Part shown: one piece after another, positions 26,887 through 34,490 of the stretch | Numbering within the stretch: the first letter of the stretch is position 1 | Layout of the letters: every line of letters begins with the position of its first letter | Origin: an uncultured Verrucomicrobia subdivision 3 bacterium | Lineage (GTDB): Bacteria; Verrucomicrobiota; Verrucomicrobiia; Limisphaerales; UBA11358 | Assembly (NCBI GenBank): GCA_903895255.1 | Contig: CAITTG010000061.1 | Coordinates: forward strand, 1-36,920 | Direction of reading: 5' to 3' | DNA: 36,920 bases | Notes under the pieces: generated by a model | Told to the model about the DNA's origin: nothing | What the model saw: only the letters and a program-made list of their open reading frames with translations | The model's database searches: none | Made by a program: the position numbers and the translations under genes

Positions 26887-27894
26887 TCAAAAGGTCACCG
26901 TACGCTGACGGTGCTGGCGACGAGTTTCAACCCCATTTATCAAGGGGCTTGGATTGCCGGGGCCGTCAAACCAGCGGCGAGATCGAATTGCCGCCAGGCA
27001 GCGATTCCCCCGAGCAAGGGACGCACCTTGGTGACTCCCCGCCGCCGGAGCAGCATGGCCGTTTTGGCACTGGTTACCTTCATTGGGGCAGGAACAAAAA
27101 ACGATAATCTCCCGGTCCCGGGGAATCTCCTGGTGCCGCTGGGGGAGTTCATCCAATTCCAAATGCATGGCTCCCGGGATGGTGCCGGGATCCAGCTTTA
27201 CCTCCAGCGCCGGCCGCAAATCCAGGATGAATAAATTTTCCCCCGCCGCCTGCTTCCGGCGCAGTTCCCCCACCGTGATGCGCGCCATGTGTAATTCGTG
27301 CAAAATCTTTTTCCGCTGCCAGTATTTAAACGCCAGGTAAACCGCCAGCGCACCCGTCAGCATGAAGAAAGCGCCCCGGCCGATGCCGTCCAGCGCCCGC
27401 GTGATCTCTTGAATTTGACTGCTGAACAAACGTCCCAGAAAAATGAATGCCGCGGCATAGAGCAAGGATCCCAGCGCGTCCGCCAGAAAAAAACGCGTCA
27501 CACTCACCCCGGACATGCCGGCCAGGGGTGGCGCGAGCGTGCTCAAACCCGGAACGAACTTGGCCACCACCACCGCTTTCAGCCCGTACCGCGTAAACAA
27601 ATTGTGCGTCCGGCGCACGCAGGAATCCGGCTCCAGCGACAGGCGGCAGAGGAAGCCCAAGACCCGGTTGCCGCGGTAACGCCCCAGCAGAAACCATAAG
27701 CCATCCCCCAGCAGACAGGCCAGCACCACCAGCAAAAATCCCGCGCCCAAATTGAATTGACCCGTGGCCGAAAGCGCCCCGGCCACTAGCAACCAGGGGG
27801 CCGCCGGCACCGGCACCCCGATCTGTTCTGTCAGCACTGTCAGGAAAACCAACAAGACCCCGTGCTGGATAAGCAGTTGTGTAATTTCGTTCAT
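26887..27894 (-). CDS. DedA-family membrane protein with frameshifted C-terminal rhodanese domain
   Basis: The N-terminal 200 residues form a DedA/SNARE-associated (VTT) membrane domain: EQIGVPVPAAPWLLVAGAL, GDGLWFLLGRYRG and KFVPGLSTLAPPLAGMSG. After a linker comes a rhodanese domain (LFILDLRPALEVKLDPGTIPGA, then EIIVFCSCPNE). Right after CPNE the sequence turns unrelated (GNQCQNGHAAP...). The alternative frame, entered by dropping one of the two C residues at 27077-27078, continues a normal rhodanese domain (VTSAKTAMLLRRRGVTKVRP, then LLGGIAAW) and stops at 26940. The repaired protein would be 317 residues. The coordinates here are the frame as read. DedA proteins help lipid and proton-motive-force homeostasis. 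The ATG at 27894 (MNEITQLL) is the likely start. Confidence 0.8.
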   Translation of the reverse strand: MNEITQLLIQHGVLLVFLTVLTEQIGVPVPAAPWLLVAGALSATGQFNLGAGFLLVVLACLLGDGLWFLLGRYRGNRVLGFLCRLSLEPDSCVRRTHNLFTRYGLKAVVVAKFVPGLSTLAPPLAGMSGVSVTRFFLADALGSLLYAAAFIFLGRLFSSQIQEITRALDGIGRGAFFMLTGALAVYLAFKYWQRKKILHELHMARITVGELRRKQAAGENLFILDLRPALEVKLDPGTIPGAMHLELDELPQRHQEIPRDREIIVFCSCPNEGNQCQNGHAAPAAGSHQGASLARGNRCLAAIRSRRWFDGPGNPSPLINGVETRRQHRQRTVTF

Positions 27895-27959
27895 GATTAT
27901 GCTTGGTATGGGGATGGCAGGCAACTCAACCCGCAGAGCTTAAATTATCACCTGCCGTT

Positions 27960-28079
27960 CTATTCCACAAGGTCCGGCCAGTTGGCGTTTGCCTTGGCGA
28001 CAAGGCCGTCAAAATCCGCCCAAGTCAATGCCGCCCGGGCCCGCCAAGTTAAGTTGAGGAGATGTTTGTTGGGTGCCAT
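27960..28079 (-). CDS. Possible small protein of 39 residues
   Basis: A complete frame starts MAPNKHLLNLTWRARAALT and ends NWPDLVE. It is the only plausible coding stretch in the gap between the DedA gene and rnpB. No Shine-Dalgarno sequence, promoter or family match is visible. Its amino-acid mix is ordinary rather than arginine-rich, unlike typical GC-rich shadow frames. It could equally be chance. Confidence 0.25.
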   Translation of the reverse strand: MAPNKHLLNLTWRARAALTWADFDGLVAKANANWPDLVE

Positions 28080-28342
28080 GATGATTTATTTTAGTCGGTT
28101 TGGTCTTTGTTTTGCCCGTGACCACTATCCCGGCTCGTGGTTTGGATGCGGCGGGGAAAAGAAATCTTACCTCGAAATAAACTATGAGGAAAATTTAAAG
28201 ACCCCCCACTCCCAGCCGCCCGGTGGTCTTACATGTTGAATATTGAAAATTCTCTGAAATTTGATGATTGGATTTTGAAGCTTCTTTGGCGCCTGGCCCT
28301 TTTCCGCCCATCATCCTCCGCCTCCGTTCTCTTGATAAAAAT
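28080..28342. other. Intergenic DNA downstream of rnpB
   Basis: AT-richer than its surroundings. Read on the minus strand it holds a weak stem (AAGACC at 28225-28230 with GGTCTT at 28198-28203) followed by a T-rich run, which could end rnpB read-through. A stretch near 28234-28280 has TTGAA/GAAATT-like near-repeats. No gene is supported. Together with the possible small frame at 27960-28079, this accounts for the gap before rnpB. Confidence 0.35.
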
Positions 28343-28749
28343 GGTTTTGGCGGGGCTGTAAGCCGAGTTCTGTCTGCCCGGAATTGCTCCCGGGGAGAGA
28401 ATCATTTGTCTTAGCAGCCGATACCCGGAATCCGCGGCACTTTCGCGCCGCTGGGAGCGAGCCGCTCCAGAATTCCCTATTTGGCCTTGCACCGGACGGG
28501 GTTTTCCGTGCCGCGTTGCTTGCGCTTCGCGCGGTGCGCTCTTACCGCACCTTTTCACCCTTACCCCCGGGCTTGCGCCCGGTGGCGGTCTGATTTTCTG
28601 TGGCACTTTCCGTCAAAAAGCCTTCCAGCTTTCCGCCCGCGTGTATCCAAGGCTCAAGTCCCCGGTTACGCGGCGTCCTGCCCTGTGGTGTTCGGACTTT
28701 CCTCCCCCGGTCGTAAAGACCGGGAGCGATTCTCCGCCCCGCCAAAACC
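28343..28749 (-). ncRNA. rnpB: RNase P RNA, bacterial type A
   Basis: RNase P RNA is the ribozyme that removes 5' leaders from pre-tRNAs. Read on the minus strand, the gene shows the conserved GGAGGAAAGTCCGAACACC, then CAGGGCAGGACGCCG near the 5' end, and the 3' signature GACAGAACTCGGCTTACAG. The ends pair as a perfect 14-bp P1 helix (28736-28749 with 28343-28356, GGTTTTGGCGGGGC). A GGTGAAAAGGTGCGGTAAGAG segment also fits the family core. The length of about 407 bases is normal for type A. Five T residues after P1 suggest that P1 also helps termination. Open frames across this stretch are not genes. Confidence 0.95.
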
Positions 28750-28755
28750 ATGTTC

Positions 28756-28784
28756 AAGATAAGCCAGACCCACTTTTATATCAA
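28756..28784 (-). promoter_or_regulatory. rnpB: Promoter of rnpB
   Basis: On the minus strand TTGATA (28784-28779) and TATCTT (28761-28756) are separated by exactly 17 bases. The predicted start falls six to seven bases further on, at the first base of the P1 helix (28749). Confidence 0.75.
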
Positions 28785-28807
28785 GCTATCAGGCCGCTTA
28801 TTAATGC

Positions 28808-28836
28808 GCCCATCCCGCCTCGGGGGCGGGATGGGC
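28808..28836 (-). terminator. GC hairpin after the beta-strand-repeat protein gene
   Basis: A perfect 12-bp stem (GCCCATCCCGCC with GGCGGGATGGGC, five-base loop) lies 28 bases past the stop codon at 28864 and before the rnpB promoter. There is no T tract, so it may stabilise the mRNA end or act as a Rho-assisted terminator. Confidence 0.5.
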
Positions 28837-28863
28837 TGTCTCCAAACCAATCTTGAAGCTGCC

Positions 28864-31800
28864 TTAGGGATAAAGCATCCGGTAGAACACCGCGCCGTTC
28901 GCCGCGTTGATGGGGAAACTCGCCGTGTGGACATTCGTCGAACCCGGCACATCCACCCAGTTGGAGCTCAGCCCCACCGCCAGGGTGTTCGTCTGCGTCT
29001 GCAAGCGCCAGCCCGTGTGGTCCACCGGCCAGTTCAGCACCAAATTCCCGCCACTCACGCTGTAGGTGATGTTGGTCGCGTTGGTCGCCACGTTGCTGCC
29101 CACGGACAACACCACAATGCTGCCATCGATGGCCAGATGATTCGTCCAAGTCACCCCGCCACCCGTAACGGTCAGGGTGCTGCCACTGGCCACCGGCTCG
29201 CTAAAGAGCGGGAACCGGTCCCCCACCTTCAAGGCCGGGGCGCCCAGATTCGTTACCGTCACCGTGCCCGACCCACTGTTCGCCAGCGTGCCCGTGACCA
29301 CGATCACATCATTCGATTGCGCGGGTGCCAGGGCCTTGTTGAGCCGTACCACCACATTGCCACCCAGCGTCACATTATTGCTGATCGTAAGAGCCCCAAT
29401 CGCCGTCGCGCCGCCGCCGGCAATCGATCCGGTGCCCAACACCGTCACCGGTCCGGAAATCACGCCGGTGCCCGCCAGCGTCCCGTTGGTCACCGTGGTG
29501 CTGCCCCCATAGGTGTTGGTGGCGTTCAGATACAGCGTGTTCGTCCCGGACTTGACGAGTCCGCAATTCAGCCCCTGATCCTGAATCACACCGGAAATGA
29601 TGGTGACGCCCGTGTTGTTGATCTGGAGGTTGCGGTTGGTTCCGCCCGAGTTGTCCGCGCCATTCAAGTAAATGGGCCCCGCCAAAGTCAGGTTGTAGCT
29701 GCCGTTGATGGTCCATTGCACCGAGTTCGTGGCGCTGGTGTAGATGATCTCATTGGCCAGGACATGCGCCCCGCCGTTGGCAAACAATGAGAAATTGCCC
29801 AGCGTGGTGTCGATCCCCACAATGCCCGTGCCCAGCGGACTGGCCGTGACCACCCCCGGCGAAGTGGCCGTGGAATCCGCCCCCACCCCGACATTGCCAC
29901 CGCTGAAAATGAAGCTGTACCCGCTCGGGCCGGCGCCATTGTTCGCGACCCCACTGTCATTAAACGTGTTGGCCGCATTGAAGATCACGTTGCCGGCGCC
30001 GCGCGCCAGAATCCGCCCGCCATTGCCAGAAATAAGGCTGTTGTAAACCTGGCTCCCCGCCGCATTGTAAGGTGCGAGGTCCACCGTGTTGCCGGCGGAA
30101 TTGATGATGATTTGCGCGTTGTTCGTAAAGGCGCCATACAGCCGCAGGCGATCCGGCGTCGCGCTGTTATTCAAATAATTCTGCACGGTGAGCGCCGCCG
30201 CCGGCGAGCCGTTCAGGCCGCCATAAAAAACGAAACCATAAGTGCCCGCCCCGTTGTACTGCAACGTGCTGTTGGCCGTGACATTGAAATTATTGCTCAC
30301 CCCTGACGCATTGCCCGAGGCGTAGGCATACTGCAACGCCCCGCCCGCGAAATTAACCGGCCCGCTCCCCAGCGATTGCTGGCTCCCGGCGTCCACCACC
30401 AGCGTCCCGTTGCTGAGGGTCGTGCCACCGCTGTAGGTGTTCACATTGCTGATGCTCAAGGAACCCGTGCCATTCATCACGAGCGCACCCGGACCGCTGA
30501 TGACCCCGGTGCCGTTGATAAAATAGGGCTGGCCGGCGTTTTCCACCAGCACGCTGGGCTCGAGGTTGGTCCCCACGAGGGTCACAATGGGATTCGCCGA
30601 GGTGTCATCCAGGGTCACCGTGTCTCCGGAGAGGAATACCACCGGCGTGGCACTGCTGTTGATGAAATTCAGCGTCGTGGCCAAATCCCAGTTGTTATTC
30701 GGATTACCGCCCTGCCACACCACGCTCACCGGCGCGCTCAAGGTCAATGCCGCCGGGGGTGCGGAGGTGGCGGACAAGCCGCAATGATTCGTGATGATGA
30801 CGGAATAACCATTGGCGACAGTGGCCACATCCGCCGTGGTGGCGGGCGCAATGGTCAGGATCGCCGTTTGCGATCCGGAAATGTGCCCGCCGTCGGTCAG
30901 CGCCACCCCGTTCCGGTACCATTGGTAGCCAAAGGTGCTCGCCGTGGCCGTGGCCACGCTGAAGGTGGCCGCATAATTCGTGGCGACCGTCGCGGCCACC
31001 GGCTCCGTGCCAATGGTCGGCGCGGGCAGAATCGAAATCACCGGGGCCCCGTTCATCAAGCCAGTGAAACCGCTCACGGTGTTGCTGGCCAGAATCGTGT
31101 TGGTGCCCACCACCGATATGGGGCCAAACGTCAGGGCATTGCCCGTGCCGGTTTGTACCGCCACCGCGGCATCATAGACGCCGTTGGTGTAAAGCCAGTA
31201 GGTATTGGTGGTCACCGAGCCGCTCAGGGTCAGCAGGTATCCGTCGCCCGGACACCCCGCCCCGCCACCCGTCAGGTTGAAACCCGGACCAGGCGTGCCA
31301 TAAATGCTTTTGGACACCGCCAACTGCCGGATTTGAATGGTCGGCTGAAAACTGGTGCCGCTGTTCCGCACCCCGATCGCCAGGCCGTCAAAGGAGTTGG
31401 TCAGCAGCGCCGTGGTGGTGGTGACGCTTTGGGTGGCCAGTTGGGTGCCGTTCGTGCCCGCGCCGCCATACAGACTTTCCGTGATGGTGAGCACCCCGAC
31501 ATCGGACAAAGTCAGCCGGTAATCCATCGTGTAAAGATAAGCGGCGCCGTTGGTCAGTGTTACGGTCGAGGCGGTGGTCCCCCCAATCAAGGATCCCGCC
31601 GGATTGTTATAGGCCCCACCGCCCAGATTATTACCAATCAAGTCCTGATTCGCCGAACTGGTTCCGCCCGCATTCTGAATCGGCCGCGTGTAGGCATCGA
31701 GCGTCCCCCCCGTCTCCACCATCCGCACCACGTAACCCTGCCAGTTAGCCGCATTGTTCGCAGCATTGACATAGCCCGGCGTTGTGTTCAGTGAAACCGC

Positions 31801-32229
31801 ATTTCCCTGCGTCCCGGCCGTGCCCGCCACCGGTTTGAATCCCCCGGAATTATATAATCCCGTGAAAATCGCCGAGGAAGTCCCCCCCGCCAGCAAATTG
31901 GTGCCCGAGAAAACGTAGCTGAGATCAATGTAATCCCCCACGGTGTTCAAAGCCACCGGCGTGAGGGTAAACACCGCCTGCCCCTCCACAAACCCGCTGG
32001 TGGTGGCGGCCGAAAGGCCAAAAATCAAACCATTGGCGCCAATGCTGGACACCGCGGTCTTGGATGAGGAAAAATCGTAACTGGTTGCGGAAGCCGTGGG
32101 ACTGCCACCAGGGGTGCTCACGCCGTTAAACGTGCTGCCATTGGTAAAGGTGTCCGTAAAGACGGCGTTTTGACCGAGTGCGGCTAAAGGACCGGCCAGC
32201 ATCAAAGCCAGCAAACTGGATTGTTTCAT
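28864..32229 (-). CDS. Large secreted autotransporter-type beta-strand-repeat protein
   Basis: This 1121-residue exported protein has a signal peptide ending PLAALGQ. Residues 22-310 form a lectin- or beta-sandwich-like unit. An Ig-like domain spans about 402-498 (FGYQWYRNGVALTDGG). The region 500-1000 is beta-helix-like, with autotransporter-associated beta-strand repeats: NTYSGGTTLSNGTLVVD (597-613) and NTYGGSTTVTNGTLAGTG (905-922) are clear copies. The C-terminal module (about 1055-1121) reads LVLNWPVDHTGWRLQTQTN, then GLSSNWVDVPGSTN and FYRMLYP, a tail common on Verrucomicrobia surface proteins. A surface or extracellular adhesin or matrix role is likely, but there is no C-terminal autotransporter barrel. 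The prepilin-like gene lies 73 bases upstream on the same strand. Confidence 0.82.
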   Translation of the reverse strand: MKQSSLLALMLAGPLAALGQNAVFTDTFTNGSTFNGVSTPGGSPTASATSYDFSSSKTAVSSIGANGLIFGLSAATTSGFVEGQAVFTLTPVALNTVGDYIDLSYVFSGTNLLAGGTSSAIFTGLYNSGGFKPVAGTAGTQGNAVSLNTTPGYVNAANNAANWQGYVVRMVETGGTLDAYTRPIQNAGGTSSANQDLIGNNLGGGAYNNPAGSLIGGTTASTVTLTNGAAYLYTMDYRLTLSDVGVLTITESLYGGAGTNGTQLATQSVTTTTALLTNSFDGLAIGVRNSGTSFQPTIQIRQLAVSKSIYGTPGPGFNLTGGGAGCPGDGYLLTLSGSVTTNTYWLYTNGVYDAAVAVQTGTGNALTFGPISVVGTNTILASNTVSGFTGLMNGAPVISILPAPTIGTEPVAATVATNYAATFSVATATASTFGYQWYRNGVALTDGGHISGSQTAILTIAPATTADVATVANGYSVIITNHCGLSATSAPPAALTLSAPVSVVWQGGNPNNNWDLATTLNFINSSATPVVFLSGDTVTLDDTSANPIVTLVGTNLEPSVLVENAGQPYFINGTGVISGPGALVMNGTGSLSISNVNTYSGGTTLSNGTLVVDAGSQQSLGSGPVNFAGGALQYAYASGNASGVSNNFNVTANSTLQYNGAGTYGFVFYGGLNGSPAAALTVQNYLNNSATPDRLRLYGAFTNNAQIIINSAGNTVDLAPYNAAGSQVYNSLISGNGGRILARGAGNVIFNAANTFNDSGVANNGAGPSGYSFIFSGGNVGVGADSTATSPGVVTASPLGTGIVGIDTTLGNFSLFANGGAHVLANEIIYTSATNSVQWTINGSYNLTLAGPIYLNGADNSGGTNRNLQINNTGVTIISGVIQDQGLNCGLVKSGTNTLYLNATNTYGGSTTVTNGTLAGTGVISGPVTVLGTGSIAGGGATAIGALTISNNVTLGGNVVVRLNKALAPAQSNDVIVVTGTLANSGSGTVTVTNLGAPALKVGDRFPLFSEPVASGSTLTVTGGGVTWTNHLAIDGSIVVLSVGSNVATNATNITYSVSGGNLVLNWPVDHTGWRLQTQTNTLAVGLSSNWVDVPGSTNVHTASFPINAANGAVFYRMLYP

Positions 32230-32302
32230 TGGGTTTTGTTATTTGTTGGTTGGGGGAGTTGGTTTTTGAACAGGGTGACCGCCCGGTGGGCGCGCCATCG
32301 GT

Positions 32303-33208
32303 TTACTGGTCGTAAACCCCCGTGGCACTATTTCTGACCGTGCTGGCATGGCCGTCCACGTAGGCATAGGCCCGCACATTACCATGCACGGGTTTGAGGG
32401 CCACCCCGGTCTTCTGCAACGCCGAGTCAGCCAGCCAGTCCACATCAGCCATCGACCAAAAAGAGGAAAGTGACACCCCCGCGCTTTGAATTTGCCCGAG
32501 AGTTAAGGGTTCCTCCGAGCTCTCCTTGCCAAAGGGCTGCGGACCGGCGGAAACGCCGCCCGTGCCCCGGGTGTTCCCCACGGGAAAGGCAATATTGAGC
32601 AACAATCCGTTGGTGGTGGACTTGCTGGCATCGTTCAAGGCATATGATCCCGTCGCATTGCCGTTGTTCACATAAGATTGGTAATTGTCGGCCACGGGAT
32701 TCACCAGTGTGCTGCCCTGATAAATCGTCCCCGGCGACCAAATGCTCGTGTAGGCCGGGCAAACAAAGACTTTCACCACGGCATTGGAAACTGTCCCCAC
32801 CGTCTTGGGATCCGCCAGCCCCAGGTAAGGTTGCAGATAAATGGGCAGGTTTTTCATGCACGGCCCCGAAGGCGCGCCATTATAAACCGGAATCTGACCG
32901 TCGGTCAGCCCGTAGTTAACCCCGGGCCCGGGCGGATTACGGGCGCCCCGGCCGGGCGGCAAATTATCATGAAAATCGTTAAAATACATTTGCAGCGCCA
33001 GGGAGCTCTGCTTCATGTTCGAGACGCAATTGATGGTGTACGCCTTGCGCTTGGCCGCCGCCAGCGCCGGCAGCAGCATGGCCGCCAGGATCGCAATGAT
33101 CGCGATCACCACCAGTAGTTCAATCAAAGTAAAACCGTGCAGGCGACTGCGCGACCGGGGCTGGACGGCAGGATTAAAAGGCAACGTTAACGCAGGATTT
33201 TTGCACAT
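32303..33208 (-). CDS. Prepilin-type (DUF1559-like) secreted protein
   Basis: This 301-residue protein has a type IV pilin-like N-terminus. A basic leader ends in Gly25, the cleavage point, before [16 protein letters not shown], with the key Glu at position 5 of the mature form. After the membrane helix come [17 protein letters not shown] and a C-terminal [15 protein letters not shown], the H-x-DGH box of the large pseudopilin-like family that is expanded in Verrucomicrobia and Planctomycetes. A dedicated prepilin peptidase and type II-like machinery must act elsewhere. Function is unknown. The gene precedes the beta-strand-repeat protein gene and may share its transcript. It is divergent from pstS. 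Confidence 0.85.
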   Translation of the reverse strand: MCKNPALTLPFNPAVQPRSRSRLHGFTLIELLVVIAIIAILAAMLLPALAAAKRKAYTINCVSNMKQSSLALQMYFNDFHDNLPPGRGARNPPGPGVNYGLTDGQIPVYNGAPSGPCMKNLPIYLQPYLGLADPKTVGTVSNAVVKVFVCPAYTSIWSPGTIYQGSTLVNPVADNYQSYVNNGNATGSYALNDASKSTTNGLLLNIAFPVGNTRGTGGVSAGPQPFGKESSEEPLTLGQIQSAGVSLSSFWSMADVDWLADSALQKTGVALKPVHGNVRAYAYVDGHASTVRNSATGVYDQ

Positions 33209-33569
33209 ATTTTCTTAATTTAAAACAGTTGTACCGGCAACGCTGGCTGAGCTTGCGCGCAACAGTACTTGGGTTATGTAAAGTACGATAACATGCTCAT
33301 TTCCCAATTTATTTGCGATTTTCTGCAAAGTTATTTGAAAAATGGCACCTGTGCCGCCCGCCCTGCTTTTTGTTGTCACCCAATTGTAACCCCGAAGCCG
33401 CACGGTCGTAACGGTACTCCCCCAATATCGTTTGTTTGGAAGGATTGATATACTTGTGCCAGCCAGTTTGAAGGCCATGCGCCGGGCTCATCGGACTGGC
33501 TGGTTGAGATGGACATTTGCCGGTAATAACTGATAGAGTATTTAGTAGAACGAACTTCAATTAATCTTA
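33209..33569. other. Intergenic region between prepilin gene and pstS
   Basis: This AT-richer gap contains a Pho-box-like repeat (listed separately) and overlapping dyads GTACTT-N10-AAGTAC (33265-33286) and GTTAT-N10-ATAAC (33273-33292) on the prepilin side. Near pstS lies a 9-bp inverted repeat, CCAGCCAGT (33459-33467) with ACTGGCTGG (33495-33503). A TATACT at 33449-33454 is the best -10-like hexamer for pstS, without a good -35. Confidence 0.5.
33373..33412 (+). promoter_or_regulatory. Pho-box-like direct repeat upstream of pstS
   Basis: TTGTCAC (33373-33379) and TTGTAAC (33384-33390) are spaced exactly 11 bases start to start, the period of PhoB half-sites (CTGTCAT-type). TCGTAAC (33406-33412) lies 22 bases further on, in the same phase. 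The match to the E. coli consensus is partial. The position in front of a phosphate-uptake operon supports the reading. Confidence 0.5.
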
Positions 33570-34421
33570 ATGAAACGAATTATTCTGCAACTAATGACCG
33601 TGGGCCTGATTTTTGGGGTCCTGGCCGGTGCGCAGGCGGGACAGATCACCGTCAAAGGCTCGGATACGCTGGTCATTCTCGCGCAAAAATGGGCGGAAAC
33701 CTACATGGGGCTGCACAGTGATGTTAAAATTCAAGTTACCGGCGGCGGCTCCGGCATTGGCTTCGCCGCCCTCCAAAGTCAAACCACGGATTTGTGCGAT
33801 GCCTCCCGCCAGATCAAAGCCGCGGAATTGCAAAAGTGCGTGATCGCCTTCCATAAGCGCCCGACCGAATACAAAGTGGCCCTGGATGGTCTCTCCGTTT
33901 ATGTTAATGAGTCCAACCCGGTGTCCGAACTGACCTTGGATCAATTAAAAGGGATTTTCACTGGTAAAATTACTAATTGGAAAGCCGTGGGCGGCCCCGA
34001 TTTGCCCATCACCGTTTACAGCCGCGAAAACAGCTCGGGAACCTATGAATTTTTCAAAGGCAGCGTCCTCCAGGGCGGTGACTTTGCCCCCAGTGCGCAG
34101 ACCATGCCCGGCACGGCCGCCTTGGTCCAGGCCGTGGGCCATGATCATGGCGGGATTGGTTATGGTGGCGCGGCCTATGGCTCGGGCGTGAAGCATTTGG
34201 GCGTCAAAAAGGATGATGCCTCCCCGGCCGTGGAACCTACCGAGGCGAACGTGCTCAACCAAAGTTACCCGATCTGGCGGTACCTGTATGTTTACGTGAA
34301 TCCCGCGCTGGACAAGGATGACATCGCCGCTTACCTCACCTGGATTCGTAGCGACGAAGGCCAGAAAATTGTCAAGGATCAGGGCTATTATCCCCTCCCC
34401 CTCAACTTGCGCAGCCATTAA
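33570..34421 (+). CDS. pstS: Phosphate-binding protein PstS
   Basis: PstS captures phosphate in the periplasm and hands it to PstCA. The 283-residue product has a signal peptide cleaved after AGAQA, then the opening GQITVKGSDTLVILAQKW and GGGSGIGFAALQSQTTDLCDASR, which matches the phosphate-contact loops of the family. VYSRENSSGTYEFF carries the conserved Ser-Gly-Thr phosphate loop. YVNPALDKDDIAAYLTWIRS ends the fold. It heads the operon pstS-pstC-pstA-pstB. A strong hairpin in the gap before pstC may let PstS be made in excess. Confidence 0.95.
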   Translation: MKRIILQLMTVGLIFGVLAGAQAGQITVKGSDTLVILAQKWAETYMGLHSDVKIQVTGGGSGIGFAALQSQTTDLCDASRQIKAAELQKCVIAFHKRPTEYKVALDGLSVYVNESNPVSELTLDQLKGIFTGKITNWKAVGGPDLPITVYSRENSSGTYEFFKGSVLQGGDFAPSAQTMPGTAALVQAVGHDHGGIGYGGAAYGSGVKHLGVKKDDASPAVEPTEANVLNQSYPIWRYLYVYVNPALDKDDIAAYLTWIRSDEGQKIVKDQGYYPLPLNLRSH

Positions 34422-34434
34422 TTGATATTTGCAC

Positions 34435-34478
34435 CCGGCCACCCGCCCCACCGGCTGCCCGGTGTCGCTCCTGGCCGG
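34435..34478 (+). other. Two-tier RNA hairpin between pstS and pstC
   Basis: The outer stem CCGGCCA (34435-34441) pairs perfectly with TGGCCGG (34472-34478). Inside it CACCGG pairs with CCGGTG (34449-34464, loop CTGC). No T tract follows. This is the layout of elements that protect the mRNA of an upstream binding-protein gene and lower expression of the permease genes. Confidence 0.6.
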
Positions 34479-34490
34479 TAAACGTTTACT

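Noticed and set aside
26929..26950. CCCC/GGGG stem at the end of the DedA-rhodanese gene as a terminator
   Set aside because: Only four GC pairs, a long AT loop and no T tract.
28229..28757. Several open frames across 28229-28757 on both strands
   Set aside because: They overlap the RNase P RNA, whose conserved sequences and P1 pairing explain this stretch.
30376..31794. A 472-codon plus-strand frame opposite the beta-strand-repeat protein gene
   Set aside because: Same shadow effect; Arg/Gly/His-rich translation with no recognisable domain.
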